From Topomyia yanbarensis (lineage: Eukaryota > Arthropoda > Insecta > Diptera > Culicidae): a stretch of 64,000 bases of DNA. The position numbers were made by a program, and so were the translations under genes. Below are positions 1 through 13,982 of the stretch, in pieces (position 1 is the stretch's first letter; each line of letters opens with the position of its first letter). The notes under the pieces are model-generated. The model saw only the letters and a list, made by a program, of their open reading frames with translations, did no database searches and was not told where the DNA came from. The stretch spans positions 28,103,497-28,167,496 of the forward strand of contig NC_080670.1 in NCBI RefSeq assembly GCF_030247195.1, read 5' to 3'.

Positions 1-1435
1 ACTCGCTGTCAACAAGCGCAACAGGGTGGTCCTTCAACGTAGCAGCAGCAGCATGCAGTGATGAATGCAATCGATCGACAGTATGCACTCAGTTTTGTTG
101 ACGACCTCCGTTTTGAATGTAGGTGGATGAAAACCGGTTCGTTCCTTTTATGGGGATGCGAACCATTCCCCGCCTGCTACCGCGCCTACTGTCCACGGCG
201 ACTGAGCTGGTGCGTCTGTGGAGCGTCCGCTCAGAGCCAGTAGTTATCGAGTCGCGTGAAGAAGGTCTTCACCTGATTGGTGCGAGTCGGTTGGTGATGA
301 GGTTTCGGTAGGTTGGGGGGATTGCTGAGTTACCGCTGTGAGCGGTTTGTGTTTTGAGCCTAAATCGGTTTATTGTTGGAATCTGCTGTCGAATAAAAAT
401 TGCCATTAAAAATAAAAAGGGCTGAAATTCGTAATTTTTTGACATGATTTGACACACAGCAAACCCGATTTACATATAGATCTTCATAGAGGAAAAATAT
501 TAAATTTTTCATCGCCAGTGTGTCAAATAAAAGAAAATTTCGTCCAGAGAGGCAGACGAAAATTTCTTAAGTTTGACGTCTCGGTTCACATTATGCCTGC
601 CTTCACCAGGGTCATCAAGATTTTAAATTCAAACAGATTTAGTTTCTCCTAATGTTTCCGGAAGTGAAATTTACATCTGAATTTGCCAAAAATTATTACC
701 CGCTAGGCCGTGACATCTAATCATTTCCTATGAAGGGTATTTAAAAATTGCTCTCTAGAGGTAGTTGTAATTCCCTAATTAAAATCGTTTACTGCGATTT
801 GAGCTTTGCCGTGATTTAAAATTTACCTTATTTTTCTTATTACATAGAATAAATTTATATCAGAAAGTGTACTACACTATTTGCGAGGTAGGTCAAAAAT
901 CATGTTATTCTCGGAGCTGGGGGTATGTCAGAGATTTTACGGAAGCCATTTTGACAGTTCATTTTCAAGTGCTTCTGAAAGAGTGTGCAATACGTCAATC
1001 ATCGAAATTTATTGTAGTTATTGACAAAGGAACATTTTGAAAAATGCCCTTTTAGATACTGGTACGATGGCCCTAAAAAGGGTTTCCGAACATACGTCAA
1101 TAAGTCGTTAACTATCAGCTTGACATGTAATAGAACAAACTCATTTTTTCACCATATCAACGGAGAATCCACCAGTCAGATCGTAGCCCCTGAATACTCT
1201 CCTCTCAATATATCGGTCTTGATGTACCGTCCCGGAGCAGAAGCTCCGTTGCCTTCAAACAGCTAACTACGAATGATGATGCAGTTAACTATTATTTTTG
1301 AAATCCATCACCCTTGTTTATCCCAGATTTTTAAAAAAAATGAAACTATTTTACTTCGATTAGCCTATTGAGTGCATGCTAACCCTATTTTAATTATCGT
1401 TCTGCCCATTTGAAGCCTGGAATTAGAGCAGTGCA
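1..1435. other. No recognised gene
   Basis: AT-rich sequence with only short unrelated reading frames of 60-80 codons and no domain or motif that I recognise. The single repeat seen is the short copy at 574-625, listed separately. It may be deep intron of headcase, because it lies downstream of the hdc splice donor on the minus strand. Confidence 0.5.
574..625 (+). repeat. Dispersed repeat, copy 1 (TCGGTT.ACAT family)
   Basis: This segment reads TCGGTTCACATTATGCCTG and goes on to a CCAGGGTCATC block. It aligns with 6547-6600 and 7038-7085, which share TCGGTTAACAT, a TAGTGGC block and CCAGG.TCATC. The three copies are diverged, so this is an old family. I cannot name it. Confidence 0.5.
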
Positions 1436-1883
1436 CAGTGGCTCGACTTAGAACAAAAGATAGACTTAAGTCAAAACTTTGTAGTCTCGGTTCAAATAAG
1501 ATGGATTCATGTAATTTTTGTACACTGAATTCGTTTTTGATATTAAAATATATTCATTGGGGTGACTCAAAAAAAAATTTGTCGGAGCAGTTTCTAAATT
1601 ATTTTAAAAATAATGTTTGTGGTTGGATTCGCTATTGATATTAAAACATGTCAAAGAAAAAAGTTTTCCCATTAGAGTGGCTCAAAAATATTTTTTTAAT
1701 GTAACCGTTCATAAATTATTTCAAAACTTATTTTTGTGCGCTGGATTTGTTTTTAATTTTACAAATTATTAGAAAATGATCTCAATCATTAGGGTGGCTC
1801 AAAAATAATTATTTTTACGTAACGGTTATTTTTAATAATAATGCTTGAACGTTGCATAATAATGTTTGTACGCTGTTTTCGTA
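1436..1883 (+). repeat. Tandem ~118 bp repeat (GGGTGGCTCAAAAAT)
   Basis: Degenerate units begin with the motif GTGGCTC near 1438, 1558, 1676 and 1793, a spacing of about 118-120 bp. Each is followed by A/T-rich sequence containing a TTTGTACGCTG-like block. A further unit with the same motif resumes at 5123, on the other side of the TTAA foldback element, so the element inserted into this array. Confidence 0.6.
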
Positions 1884-2704
1884 TTAACACTCGGAATACC
1901 AAGGGGGTAAAAAAATGGGAACGCTTACTTTGACCGGTCATATCTCAGCTGTTACATAATCGATTTTAAATCTGTCTTCACCAATATAAACCAAATATAT
2001 ACATCTTTTATGAACACGTCAAATTAAAAAATTGAATAATAGAGTTGTCTACCGTAAGTTACAGTAAAAAGAGTATAACAAAGTCAGTGAGAAAAAAATG
2101 GGAACGCTTCTTTGACTTGCCATATCTTAGCTGTTTGCTCACCAATTTTAATTCTTTCTTCACCATTGGATAGGTAAATGTTTTATAAAAACAGTGAACA
2201 AAGAATGATGGAAATCAAATTTGTGTATCTGAAGTAATTGTAAAAACAGTAATTGAGAGTCAGTACAGACGAAATGAGTTTTTCTGTTCAAACAATCGTA
2301 TCACGACCGTTTGTCAACCAATTTCAATTTTCCTTACACCAATGCAATCCTTAGAGCTTCTAGACTTGTAATATATGCAATAAATAGTAGATTTTCAAAA
2401 ATTACTATACTTTTTAGAGTTTTTAGGAGATAGGATTTTTACAATGTACGTGGCATACGGTTGATTGAAATTCTTTGCGACTTGTTAGTTTTACGGTTTG
2501 AAAATTACCTGTTTACTCAATAGTTCTACATATTATACATGGATATTATTATATCAAAATGTTTGCACGGACGTGGAGAAACACATTATTGTATGTAAGT
2601 TACTAAATAATAGAGTGTGTTAGGACGATTCAGTAAATACGAAGAAGTTCAGAATTTTAAAATATTCGTCATATAACTTTAAATTTGAAGCAATGACCTA
2701 TACA

Positions 2705-4255
<1,551 letters not shown>

Positions 4256-5101
4256 ATGTATAGGTCATCGCTTCAAATTTAAAGTTATATGACGAATATT
4301 TTAAAATTCTGAACTTCTTCGTATTTACTGAATCGTCCTAACACACTCTATTATTTAGTAACTTACATACGATAATGTGTTTCTCCACGTTCGTGCAATC
4401 ATTTTGATATAATAATATCCATGTGTAATATGTAGAACTATTGAGTAAACAGGTAATTTTCAAACCGTAAAACTAACAAGTCGCAAAGAATTTCAATCAA
4501 CCGTATGCCACGTACATTGTAAAAATCCTATCTCCTAAAAACTCTAAAAAGTATAGTAATTTTTGAAAATCTACTATTTATTGCATATATTACAAGTCTA
4601 GAAGCTCTAAGGATTGCATTGGTGTAAGGAAAATTGAAATTGGTTGACAAACGGTCGTGATACGATTGTTTGAACAGAAAAACTCATTTCGTCTGTACTG
4701 ACTCTCAATTACTGTTTTTACAATTACTTCAGATACACAAATTTGATTTCCATCATTCTTTGTTCACTGTTTTTATAAAACATTTACCTATCCAATGGTG
4801 AAGAAAGAATTAAAATTGGTGAGCAAACAGCTAAGATATGGCAAGTCAAAGAAGCGTTCCCATTTTTTTTCTCACTGACTTTGTTATACTCTTTTTACTG
4901 TAACTTACGGTAGACAGCTCTATTCTTCTATTTTTTAATTTGACGTATTCACAAAAGACATATCTTTCTATTGGTGAAGACAGATTTAAAATCGATTATG
5001 TAACGGCTGAGATATGACCGGTCAAAGTAAGCGTTCCCATTTTTTTAGACCCCCTTGGTAGTCCGCGTAACTTTTTACCCCCTTGGTATTCCGAGTGTTA
5101 A

Positions 5102-5240
5102 AATGTAAAAAATTCCACTAATTAGGGTGGCTCAAAAATAATTTTACCGTTACGGTGCATACTTGTTATGTTAATTTTGCACTGCATATATTTATGATAT
5201 TGAAAAGAATAAATTTCCATTTCATTATTGTACTTCAAAA
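5102..5240 (+). repeat. Resumed ~118 bp repeat unit right of the foldback
   Basis: The motif AGGGTGGCTCAAAAATAATT at 5124 followed by a CGTTACGGT block matches the unit at 1791-1830. It is the continuation of the array interrupted by the TTAA foldback. Confidence 0.6.
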
Positions 5241-5470
5241 TGATTGTTTTTTTCTCTTAATTATTGAATAGCGTCGAATTCTTAAGCTCTTCGGGGTTAT
5301 TCTTGACATGCTTTTCGAGGGCTTCATGTGCGAGTTCAATAACGAATAAACTAAAATTCGTTTGAAAATATTCCGATTTGTACTTTCCCTATCATTTAAA
5401 TTGGGCAGTTACTTCGAAAGAAGAAATAAGTCCAGAAACATTTAATGGCATATGTCAACAGGTTTTTTTT

Positions 5471-5617
5471 ATTTCTATTATAGAGGTTTACTTCGAAAGA
5501 AGAAATAAGAAGGTTAGAAAAATCTCTTATGAAAAATTTCTACCCCTATGTGCGGGGTCGGGATTCGAACCCAGATGCGCTGCGTACAAGGCAATCGATT
5601 TACCTACTACGCTACAA
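5471..5617 (-). mobile_element. tRNA-derived SINE (family 1), diverged
   Basis: On the minus strand this copy starts with GTAGCGTAGTAGGTAAATCG, has a pol III box B (GGGTTCGAATCCC) and a tail matching TTTCTAACC...ACCTCTATAAT. It matches the better copy at 46,875-47,034. A 22 bp segment of its tail region (TTACTTCGAAAGAAGAAATA...) is also present at 5411-5432, outside the element, as a direct repeat. Confidence 0.75.
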
Positions 5618-5962
5618 CAACAGGATGAAACATTTTCTAAATTTTAAACAAATTGAATGGACACTATCACCATCTAAGTAACTACTCTTTCCAGTCGACT
5701 TCCTTCTTTTGTTCACTAGTATAAACGTCATAGATCATTATCTTAATATTATTTGGATGCCTCTTTATCATTACTCTAGCTATAAAATAATTATTAAATT
5801 ATCAATCAACCACGCGCCTCCATTTGCAGATTTTTAAAATTTCGATTTCTTATCGTAAGTTTTCGCAAAATTGTGTTGGGCTGAAAAATTGATAGCTTTC
5901 AAATAAGTAGGTATTGTGCGTAGTTGTTAATGCTTTAGAAGCTCACGACAAACAGCTATCTA

Positions 5963-6295
5963 CCCGAGCAAACGAAAATCCCCGTAATAGGGGGGTTGAT
6001 CCCATTTAAAACATTATCAAAACACCGCGCAGTGGGGATGAAATTAGACCGAGGCTGTGGGGGACAGTCACGGTCTAATTTCATCCCCACTGCGCGGTGT
6101 TTTGACGGTGTTTTAAATGGGATCAACCCATGAAAACACCATCACCATGGTCCCGTAGATCCCATATAAAAATAATATTTTGGCGCATTTATGCGTTTTT
6201 GAGACCATTTTATGGTAGTTAAACTTGGTACGGACCATCTTAATGGTCCTTTCAAGGGGTTGTATGGTGTCTGAAATCATGAAAATTCGCTCAGG
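5963..6295. mobile_element. TA-flanked MITE with internal hairpin
   Basis: The ends read CCCGAGC...GAAAAT on the left and the complement of CCTGAGCGAATTTTC on the right, each next to TA (5961-5962 and 6296-6297). Inside, 5993-6051 and 6071-6129 form a 59 bp near-perfect inverted repeat (GGGTTGATCCCATTT arm ends) around a 19 nt loop. There is no coding sequence. The hairpin is certain. The outer boundaries are less so because the terminal match is short. Confidence 0.6.
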
Positions 6296-6546
6296 TAAAC
6301 AATAAATAAACCAGCTAGTGATTCATTCGTGGTCATTTTATGATGTAATTTAATGAAACAAAAAAAATTGCCCCAATATCCTATGTCATAGGAATAACGG
6401 TTTTTTTTTGAAAGCAACAAAAATAATCCGAGCCCCAGACAGGTAGGATCCTTCGTTATCGGTAGGATCGTAGGACTTGCCCTGCAATTACCAAGGCTTA
6501 CTTCGTTAATCCGCTAGTTCAGTGTGAAATTTTCTATCGTCGGATG

Positions 6547-6600
6547 TTTCGGTTAACATTGTAGTGGCATTCTCCAGGGTCATCGAATACGAAACTTTTA
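6547..6600 (+). repeat. Dispersed repeat, copy 2 (TCGGTTAACAT family)
   Basis: Reads TCGGTTAACATTGTAGTGGC and continues with CTCCAGGGTCATCGAATACG. It matches copies at 574 and 7038. About 490 bp separates this from copy 3, so the two may be parts of a longer diverged tandem unit. Confidence 0.55.
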
Positions 6601-7037
6601 TCTCTATTCAGATCAATATCAATCTGGGGTATTTTTTTCAAGGTCGAGAATTGTGTCAAAATTTGCTTAAGCAGGAATATTTGCACAAAATTTCGGTATT
6701 CGGCTGATGACGACTCGGCTCATGACAGGCAGGAAGTTTTTTCACTTTTTCGCGGTGGTTTCGACTTTTTTTTTTGAAAATTAGGTTTTTCGTTACTAAT
6801 GCCAGTACCTTAAAATTAATTTCAAATAAAATTGTAGAATATTTTTCCGATTAAATAGTGCAAAAGATGAATAGTTTCGTTCAGTACAATAGAAGCTAGT
6901 AACGTTCGAAGTCCATCAAAAATTGGAATTAAATCGTCAGAAGTATTCAATTTCAACCCATTCAAATTCTCATCCCTAGAACGTTGATTCGTTGAATATG
7001 CGACGCGACTGCGGAGGAAAATTTTCCAAAATTGCAA

Positions 7038-7085
7038 GTTTCGGTTAACATAGTAGTGGCTTTCCCCAGGATCATCCAATTCGAA
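7038..7085 (+). repeat. Dispersed repeat, copy 3 (TCGGTTAACAT family)
   Basis: Reads TCGGTTAACATAGTAGTGGC followed by CCCCAGGATCATCCAATTCG. It is closely similar to the copy at 6547. Confidence 0.55.
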
Positions 7086-7089
7086 TTTT

Positions 7090-8590
7090 TTTTTGTTTAT
7101 TCAGACATGTTCTATGACAATCATTTTAAGAGCGAAAATTCGCTGAAATTTTAATATTTTCGTTTCCGGACACAAATTCGGCAACAGTTTTGCCGACATA
7201 TTTGATTGCGAATAGTGCTCAATGAACCGAAGATTACATTCATTTGCTGGAGTCAACATGTATTTCTATAGTAAAGAGTACAGCTATACTATCGAATCCT
7301 AATTTTTGTTTTAAAATACTTTTTACCATGGAGCTAAAAGTATAATTACTTACTAGGGTGCCAGCTATTTTTGTGGTGTTGGGATTTTGTCCATCGCCAG
7401 TCAAAACATGATTCAAGGCATCAACAAAAAAATTGGGCAAAATTTTAAGCGAAATCATGCCCCAAAGCGAGTGACATTTTTTATGGAAATTACATGTATT
7501 TTTTCATGTTTTTTCGAAAATCGTAAAAAGTATAAACTTGGTAGAAATTGAGCAGATGATGGATTTCAAAAGAAAAGTTTTTTGAAAAATATTGCATTAA
7601 AAATACTCAAATTTCCGGATTTTTAAAAACAAAAGCTTTTTTTCTTTCATTCATAAAAATATTGATTTGTAACATTTTCTAGTGAACTCGGACTCAAAAT
7701 GTGTCCAAGTTTCGAAATTTTTCGATAACTTTGAAAAAAGTTACGAATTTTCATATAAAGCGTTCGAAAAAATAATGTAACTCTTATATAAACGGTTCAA
7801 TTTCGCTCAAATTTCGTCCAATTTTTATTTGATACCTCGATTCATTTTTGACCGGTCATGGACAAAATTACAACATTGCAAAAATAACTGCCACCCTACT
7901 ACTTAGACACTTCCATAAACTTCTCATCAGTATCTGGCAGACCGACTTGGCAACCAATTTCCATTAACTTTGTGGTACTTTACAAAACTTATTTAGTGTA
8001 GTAACAGGTCTACAAATTTCGCATAAAATTTTTGAGTTTTTTTTTCGTCTGAATATTCCCAAATTTGCTGAGCTTTCTAGAAGAATACCCACGGATTTCA
8101 AAGAACTACTTCGAGTTCGTAACGTATCAATTTTTGTAACATTCGTAGTATCTCCTTTGAAGATCGAAAAATTTCGTTAATATCGTAGATATCGCCATTA
8201 ATTGTAGGACTTCCTAGAATATTTTTGAAGCTTATATAACTTCCTATAGATTCTTGAGATTCTTTTAGATTTTCTGCAAGTTCTGGAAACATTTCTGAAA
8301 ATCTCAGAACTACCATGAGTTGGATAGAATATGCCAGCACCTCGTTTGAAGCCCCCCTTGAATTTCATAGAGGTATGCTGAGTTTGATTAAAAATATATT
8401 TGATTTTTTAGACTTTCCTAAATGTGGTAGAAGTGATTCGAAGTCCGCAGAAATTATTTGACGTTCTAGGAATCTAAGGATATTACAACATAAAATTAAA
8501 TGGCTTCGTCTGATAGTTACGCAAACATGTGTCGATTATTTGTCATCTTCGACAACGTTTCGACCACCTGGTTTGGGTATTTTTCGGGAG
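7090..8590. other. No recognised gene; contains one hammerhead-family relic
   Basis: The sequence is AT-rich without recognisable domains. The 80-codon minus-strand frame at 8098-8340 has no motif I know. At 7925-7960 a short minus-strand relic (CTGATGAGAAGTT preceded by GTCTGCCAGATA) matches the fuller relic at 11,055-11,100. Confidence 0.45.
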
Positions 8591-8594
8591 CAAT

Positions 8595-8739
8595 CATAGC
8601 GTTTATTTGGTAAATCGATTGCCTTGTACGCGGCTCACCTGGGTTTAATTCCCAACTCTGCTCATAAGATAAAAGATTTTTCTAACCCTAAAAGAGTGGA
8701 ATGGCTTCAAGGTTAAAACTTCTATAATCAGGAAAAAAA
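8595..8739 (+). mobile_element. tRNA-derived SINE (family 1), degenerate
   Basis: Matches the 46,875 copy through GTAAATCGATTGCCTTGTAC and through the tail (TTTTTCTAACCC, TTCAAGGTTAAAAC, TCTATAAT). Box B has decayed to GGTTTAATTCC, so it is probably no longer a pol III template. It ends in a short A-run. Confidence 0.75.
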
Positions 8740-8759
8740 TTCACGTGAACATAAGAATA

Positions 8760-11050
8760 TCCAAACCAAATGTCGAAATGTTGGCGAAGAGGACGAGTAA
8801 TCGCTTTGGCTGCACTACCAAGACTTATCCTAAGTCATAAGGATGTCTTTCAAAATATCGATTGACTTTACGGTTATCTTGACGTTTCTACCCATGCAAA
8901 TGTAGACCTTTTTCAGGGCTCTCATCGAAGTAGTTTTAAGTTAAGAAGGGGTAAACTAAAATTTTAACAGGACTGAAAATCGAATGCAAGTACCGTTCGG
9001 AATGGAACCTGACCAAGAATCTTAGACCAGTGAAATGGGGACAAAATTATCCTTTTATGCTACTCTTGCTTGACAAAGCGACCTTTCCAGCTTCAAATTA
9101 AATAATAACTGCGTTCAATCTCACCCAACATCACACAAAGAGCCATCGAATACCACCGACCGCTCGCCCGTAAGCCCACTCCCCAAAATAGCCCTTGACA
9201 ACTTTACGAGCACTCCGAAACAAAGGATCGCCCCAAAGACCCACATTTCGCACTCAGCTCGCCAGTCTGCCGACTAACAACCCCATAAAACCAGAGGAAC
9301 TTATTCCCATCGAAATCTCGAAACACTATCTGTATTGGACAAAATTGGCTACAGGAAGAAGAACGCGCGGAAACATACGGGGGCGCATCCGGGAGTGGCT
9401 AGAGAGAGAGAGAGAGAAAGGGAAATCAACGAACTGACCTTGAAACCGGAGATGGCCCCCTGTTGCTGCCGGCACTACTACTAGACACTAGATACTGTCC
9501 GAGAGTGCCTAGGCGGCAACAGGCCGCCGGGAAGAAGATTGGAAGATAAAATTTTATCACTTCGTCCGACCCCCGTCGTCATCGTCGTCCTCTTCCTCGT
9601 CATCGACAGTCAAATCCTTTCGGCAGGCCCATTTTGGTGGATGCGGGAAAAAATAGGAAACTTACCGTATAAACAGAGAAAAGACTTTTCGCTTTGCATC
9701 CCTATCGGGAAACGGATATGTGTTCGGTTGGTGCGGGGTGACGTTGAAAGTGGTAAAAACTCGGTTCTTTGTCCTTCGGAATTGGGGGAGGTTGTTATGA
9801 ATCAAATAAGACGGACGGACGAATGAATGGACCTAGGAAGGGCAGTAGGAAAGTGGCTCAACTTTTCCTACTTTCGATGCCTAGGCTCGATAGCAGTTTG
9901 TTTGGCGAATTAGTATTCAATCGATGGCACCGCCTGCTACGAACAAAGAACTGCAAAAAACCACACGGATTCTGATTGTTTGGCAGCTGTCAACACGACC
10001 GGTAGTTGACAGAACGCTGATGTTCCAACAAAACTCCGACTGCCAGTGGTTTTTTGAAATGTTCAAGTTGGAATTCGTGACAAAATGATTTTTTTTCCAC
10101 TTTCATTTCCCGTCTTTCCCCTCCCTCTCATCAACCAAATCATTTCTGATCTCTCCGCACACGGTAAAAATCTAATCTGCCGAATGCACACAAATTCCAT
10201 CCCTCACCACCAGCGAACCCTTCGAACCCGGAGCCGGTGGATGGATGGAAAAGTGGCACAACACACCGTGCTTCGGGCGGTTGAATGATACCCGAAATCT
10301 CAAGTTCAAGGGTAGCAAAACTCCGAGACGGGACAAAAATTGGTTTGCACCCCCAAGCCACCATCGTGCCGTGCCGAGGAGAGTGCCGAGTTGCCACCGT
10401 GGAGAGTGGATAAGTGAGTGTCACTTTCGTCGTCGTCGTCGTTGTTAACGCGCCGAGTGTCGAGAGTCGAGTGGAATTGAGTGAATGAGTGATTAAAATT
10501 ACTTAGATTGGTGCCCTATCGGAATAATTGTCACGGGAAAAAGCGGTCGCGCTCAGTATGAGGAATAGGGTGGCGGTACTGGAAGGGGTGGTGACCTTCG
10601 GTAGTCAAATTTTTCCGTGCTTCTTTTAGGATGGGAAAAATTTCCCAAACAGGCTAAGTATGTTAGGAAAAATACAAGCCTGCCACCACGCGGCCGATTT
10701 CCAGAGGAAAGCGAGCGGATGCGTGAGATGAAATTATGGAAAATGATTGAATTGAATTATGATATCTAATTTCGCTGGCTCGTGTGATCCAGGCTGCGGA
10801 TGAGGAAAGTAATTTCCTCTGGTTTGTTGATTTTTCAAGGACAAATTATGATATTTTTATCGGCGGAATGCGTCATTCGTAGTACGTTTGGTGGGAAAAA
10901 AATGCTGGCCCGGAACTCGTGTAAGGTTGGAAGAAATTGGAGCGTTCCGGAGTTACTGATTTGGGTAGTAAGAGTTATTTTTCATGTTATTTAGATTGCT
11001 AAATTGAATCGGTATGAAGAGTACAATACCAATGACTTTAGAAAATCAAG
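8760..11050. other. Repeat-poor, partly GC-rich stretch without a recognised gene
   Basis: From about 9120 to 10,460 the base composition is distinctly more GC-rich than its surroundings and I see no transposon signature. There are a short (GA)n run at 9402-9418 and a CGTCGTCGT run near 10,431. Reading frames of 63-95 codons on both strands lack recognisable domains. It could hold regulatory sequence or an unrecognised exon of hdc or of another gene. I see no proof of either. Confidence 0.4.
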
Positions 11051-11054
11051 GACT

Positions 11055-11100
11055 TTCGTTTCAACTTCCTCTCATCAGTATCTGGCAGACCGACTTGGCA
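11055..11100 (-). ncRNA. Hammerhead-family relic (half site)
   Basis: On the minus strand CTGATGA (11,072-11,078 on plus) is followed by GAGGAAGTT and GAAAC, which resembles the hammerhead core. The sequence before it (GGTCTGCCAGATA) has no complementary partner nearby to form stem I, so this copy should be inactive. The same flank occurs at 7925-7960. Confidence 0.4.
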
Positions 11101-11639
11101 ACACATTTCCTACAATGGAATCAAAACTGCACTGCACTGAAAATGGCAATTCTTGTAAATGTTCTACGAATAAAATAAACAACTTTAAATTTTAGAATAA
11201 CATGTAAATTGTTGTACGTACTTATTTCCATTAATATTCATTCAAAACAGAGGAAAACATTATGTCACACAACTGACTGGTCCCGCATGATGTCTCGTGA
11301 CGCAAGTACAGAAGCTCTGGTTTGTAGCAAAAAAGTTTCGTTGACACATGGACAAACTGGACTTAATTTGTTAACGATTTTGGTACCAGCTTCTATGCTG
11401 ATGGTACCGGCTGTTGACTTGGAGGTACTGGACGTAGCCTTTGCTGTTGTCACAAATTCGGAAAGCCGTTTGTGTGTCAGGAGTGATATCATTTTGTGCG
11501 TGTAGCCCGTTGATAAATTTTTCGTAATGGTTCTTCTGCATACTTTTCTACGTGCAGCCGACGACAGAATTGTCACACATTAATTGGTTCCTTTCTATGT
11601 ATTAAGCGTACTCTGTGCACTGGTAGCCCATTGCACTTC

Positions 11640-11975
11640 GTATTGTAGGTTCAAGTAGGATGACATTCTCACGACAAAAACATACATGGGAAATAATTTT
11701 TTATGTATCTTCCGTAACGGATTCCACTTCGCCACTACGACGACATGAATTTGCAAGATCGTGTAACCGTTCTTCAATTCGATCATCTTCCATACACACG
11801 GGCATCATCAGTCTAACATTGTCATACTCAAACACCTGTTCCAGGTTGTTATGCAGAATGAATCTCCTTGCCAAGGGCCAATTTGTTGAAAGTTAGCAGC
11901 ACTGTCTGGTTGACATGATGGAACTGGATGTAGGCGTTTCTGTAAACCAAAGCTCGGGCAGATGTACAGATTGAA
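11640..11975 (-). pseudogene. Non-LTR retrotransposon ORF1 relic
   Basis: Conceptual translation in shifting minus frames gives AYIQFHHVNQTVLLTFNKLA, then NNLEQVFEYDNV, ERLHDLANS and GEVESVTEDT. These line up in order with the better ORF1 at 24,535-25,345 (VQLHHTRQVVLITFNSLAEA, NNTQHDVEYENV, KLHDLAPRT, GEVESVITDT). Several frameshifts and stops break it. ORF1 proteins of this kind bind nucleic acid during retrotransposition. No function is expected here. Confidence 0.7.
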
Positions 11976-12019
11976 TATTATAACTGCTGACCTCGGTAGT
12001 TGTAAATAGACTGAACTAG

Positions 12020-12119
12020 GGAATGTATGTTTGGTTTCGTTTAGTGTTGTTCTCAACTTCTTGATTTTGCGCAGTACAGTGTGCATCACATGATAAAACT
12101 GGATAGTATCGTCTTCCAA
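12020..12119 (-). pseudogene. Second short ORF1 relic
   Basis: The minus frame gives IQFYHVMHTVLRKI, which resembles the IQFHHV..TVL.TF block of the neighbouring relic but is a separate copy of that block. Two adjacent copies of the same ORF1 segment suggest two insertions or a local duplication. The fragment is too short for certainty. Confidence 0.45.
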
Positions 12120-12129
12120 CTTTGGAAAG

Positions 12130-13635
12130 TCACATTTCTTTCAATATACATTCCACTTCGCTAGCAGTCAAATTTTTGGTAATAATCTATGCTATGCTAT
12201 AAGTTATTACCACTTTGGTACGCTTAAATTGAGTAAAACTTTTCAAATGCTTTTAAATATTGGTGATATACAAACAAGTCTGCTGGCATTATCTTCTCCA
12301 AAAAAAAGTTTCACATTTGGAATTGAGAAAAGATATGACTTCGAGCAGAAATCGACTCTGCGTTCTCCCAGCAGTGTTAACTGCTCCCCCTCTCTCTAAG
12401 TAAATTCTGGACAATTTCCTGATCAACGCCACAACAGCTTGGTGAGACCCATTCGACCCCCCCCCCCCCTCCACCTCATCTTCCCACAATGTCTTCTACA
12501 GGCGATCGTCAGCGCCCTTTCCTACGAATTTGGTGTTCAAGACGGTGCCAGTTACTGATGAGATGAGTTCGATGGGTAAAATCAACCATTATTCAATTAA
12601 GTTTTGCTTCTAGCATTTCCTAAACCTAAATATACCCTCCAAAATTAAAAAAAAAAGATCTCTAAGCGTACATAGGCTTAAAAATTCTTACAAAAATATT
12701 GGAAAATTTTTATAAAATCGAAACATTTTAATACATTCTAAAGGCATCTGAAAATCTATAAAAGTATTAGATAATTCTTAAATTCTCACTGAAAACAAAG
12801 ACAAAATCATGAATAAGCAGAACTGAACTTTTTAGAAAATTTACTTCGATGTTACAAAAAAATCTCAGTAATTGTTCATTCTCTTTGAAAAAAAATTACA
12901 AGGCGGTAATTGCGTGGAAAGCATAACTGCGTTTCACTCCCACAGTGGATCTACGTTAAATTCCAGCCGAAGTAGTTAAGATTTTCTGAGTTGAAAAGAG
13001 CACGTCTTCCTTCGGAAGGTAAGTAACGCCATTGGTCTCGAATCATGATGGGCATAGGAGTTCAAATGGTGAAGTAACCTCTCTGTCGTCTGTGATTAAC
13101 ACTCAGTGCGAATGGTTAAATGAGATTATGACAAGAGAAAAATTTAATGACAAACAACTATCTAAACAATAGTTTTAAAAAAACTGGTGACTTATTTTTT
13201 GGTGATTTCACTATGTAATTTCATCAAATGAATTTTGCTGAAGTAATGTATGCCATAATATTAACTATTTCTTTGAAAAACTAAAATAATTGGACGATAT
13301 TTCTATACTAAAATTATACATGAAAGCTGGAGCTACGCCCTTCAGAAAACTGTTAAAAATTCGTTTTACGTTTAAACAACCTCAAATCTCACGAAAATAT
13401 CTCTGATAGCTCTGCTAATACGAGAAAAATACCTGCGAGAATATCGCGTAACTTTCACATTTGGACTTAATCCGGGCTCGTCTGACTCAAAATTCAACAT
13501 CAGAATCCAGGTTCGCGCGAACATTCAACAATCCACGCAGTTGGCAACACGGCGGTTATGCAATCGAATTAAGACACGCAACATACAAACGTCCCTACGA
13601 TAAAACACGTTGATATAAAAACTGGTGCAAGAACT
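12130..13635. other. No recognised gene
   Basis: Contains a C-run of 12 at 12,460-12,471 and a single short hammerhead-like relic at 12,545-12,575 (GTGCCAGTTA before CTGATGA, then a decayed stem II and GATG in place of GAAA). Otherwise it is AT-rich sequence with nothing I can name. Confidence 0.4.
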
Positions 13636-13639
13636 GGTA

Positions 13640-13815
13640 GTCATACCTCGATTTTGTACGTGTATCCGAGGATTTTAATCATAACATCGTCCGAATCAGT
13701 GACGCGGCTCGGATGCGCATAGTAAAACTTTTTGTCACTATACGATTAAACGAACTCAGTACTTAATTCCTCGTATGATGAAACTGGATAAAAGTTTGAG
13801 TTTCACTCATTTTGA
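13640..13815 (-). pseudogene. Non-LTR ORF1 relic
   Basis: The minus strand translates to TFIQFHHTRN, a stop, then VLSSFNRIVT, followed by more decayed sequence. This matches the IQ.HHTRQVVLITFN block of the ORF1 at 24,535-25,345. It is a single conserved block and short, so the confidence is moderate. Confidence 0.5.
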
Positions 13816-13982
13816 GACATACCATTTCCACAGCAGTAATTGGACAATTACAAACAATTTTAATAAAGACCTGAATGTATGACATTGTAGGTATCAATTT
13901 AAATATGCTCTATTTTACCGACAAAACAAAATTAATTTTTTTAGCTTCAATACATGATCGGCTAATCAAATCTAAATAAAAG

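Noticed and set aside
6700..6730. CTGATGACGACTCGG as another hammerhead core
   Set aside because: There is no GAAA after the hairpin, no cleavage triplet and no stem I partner.
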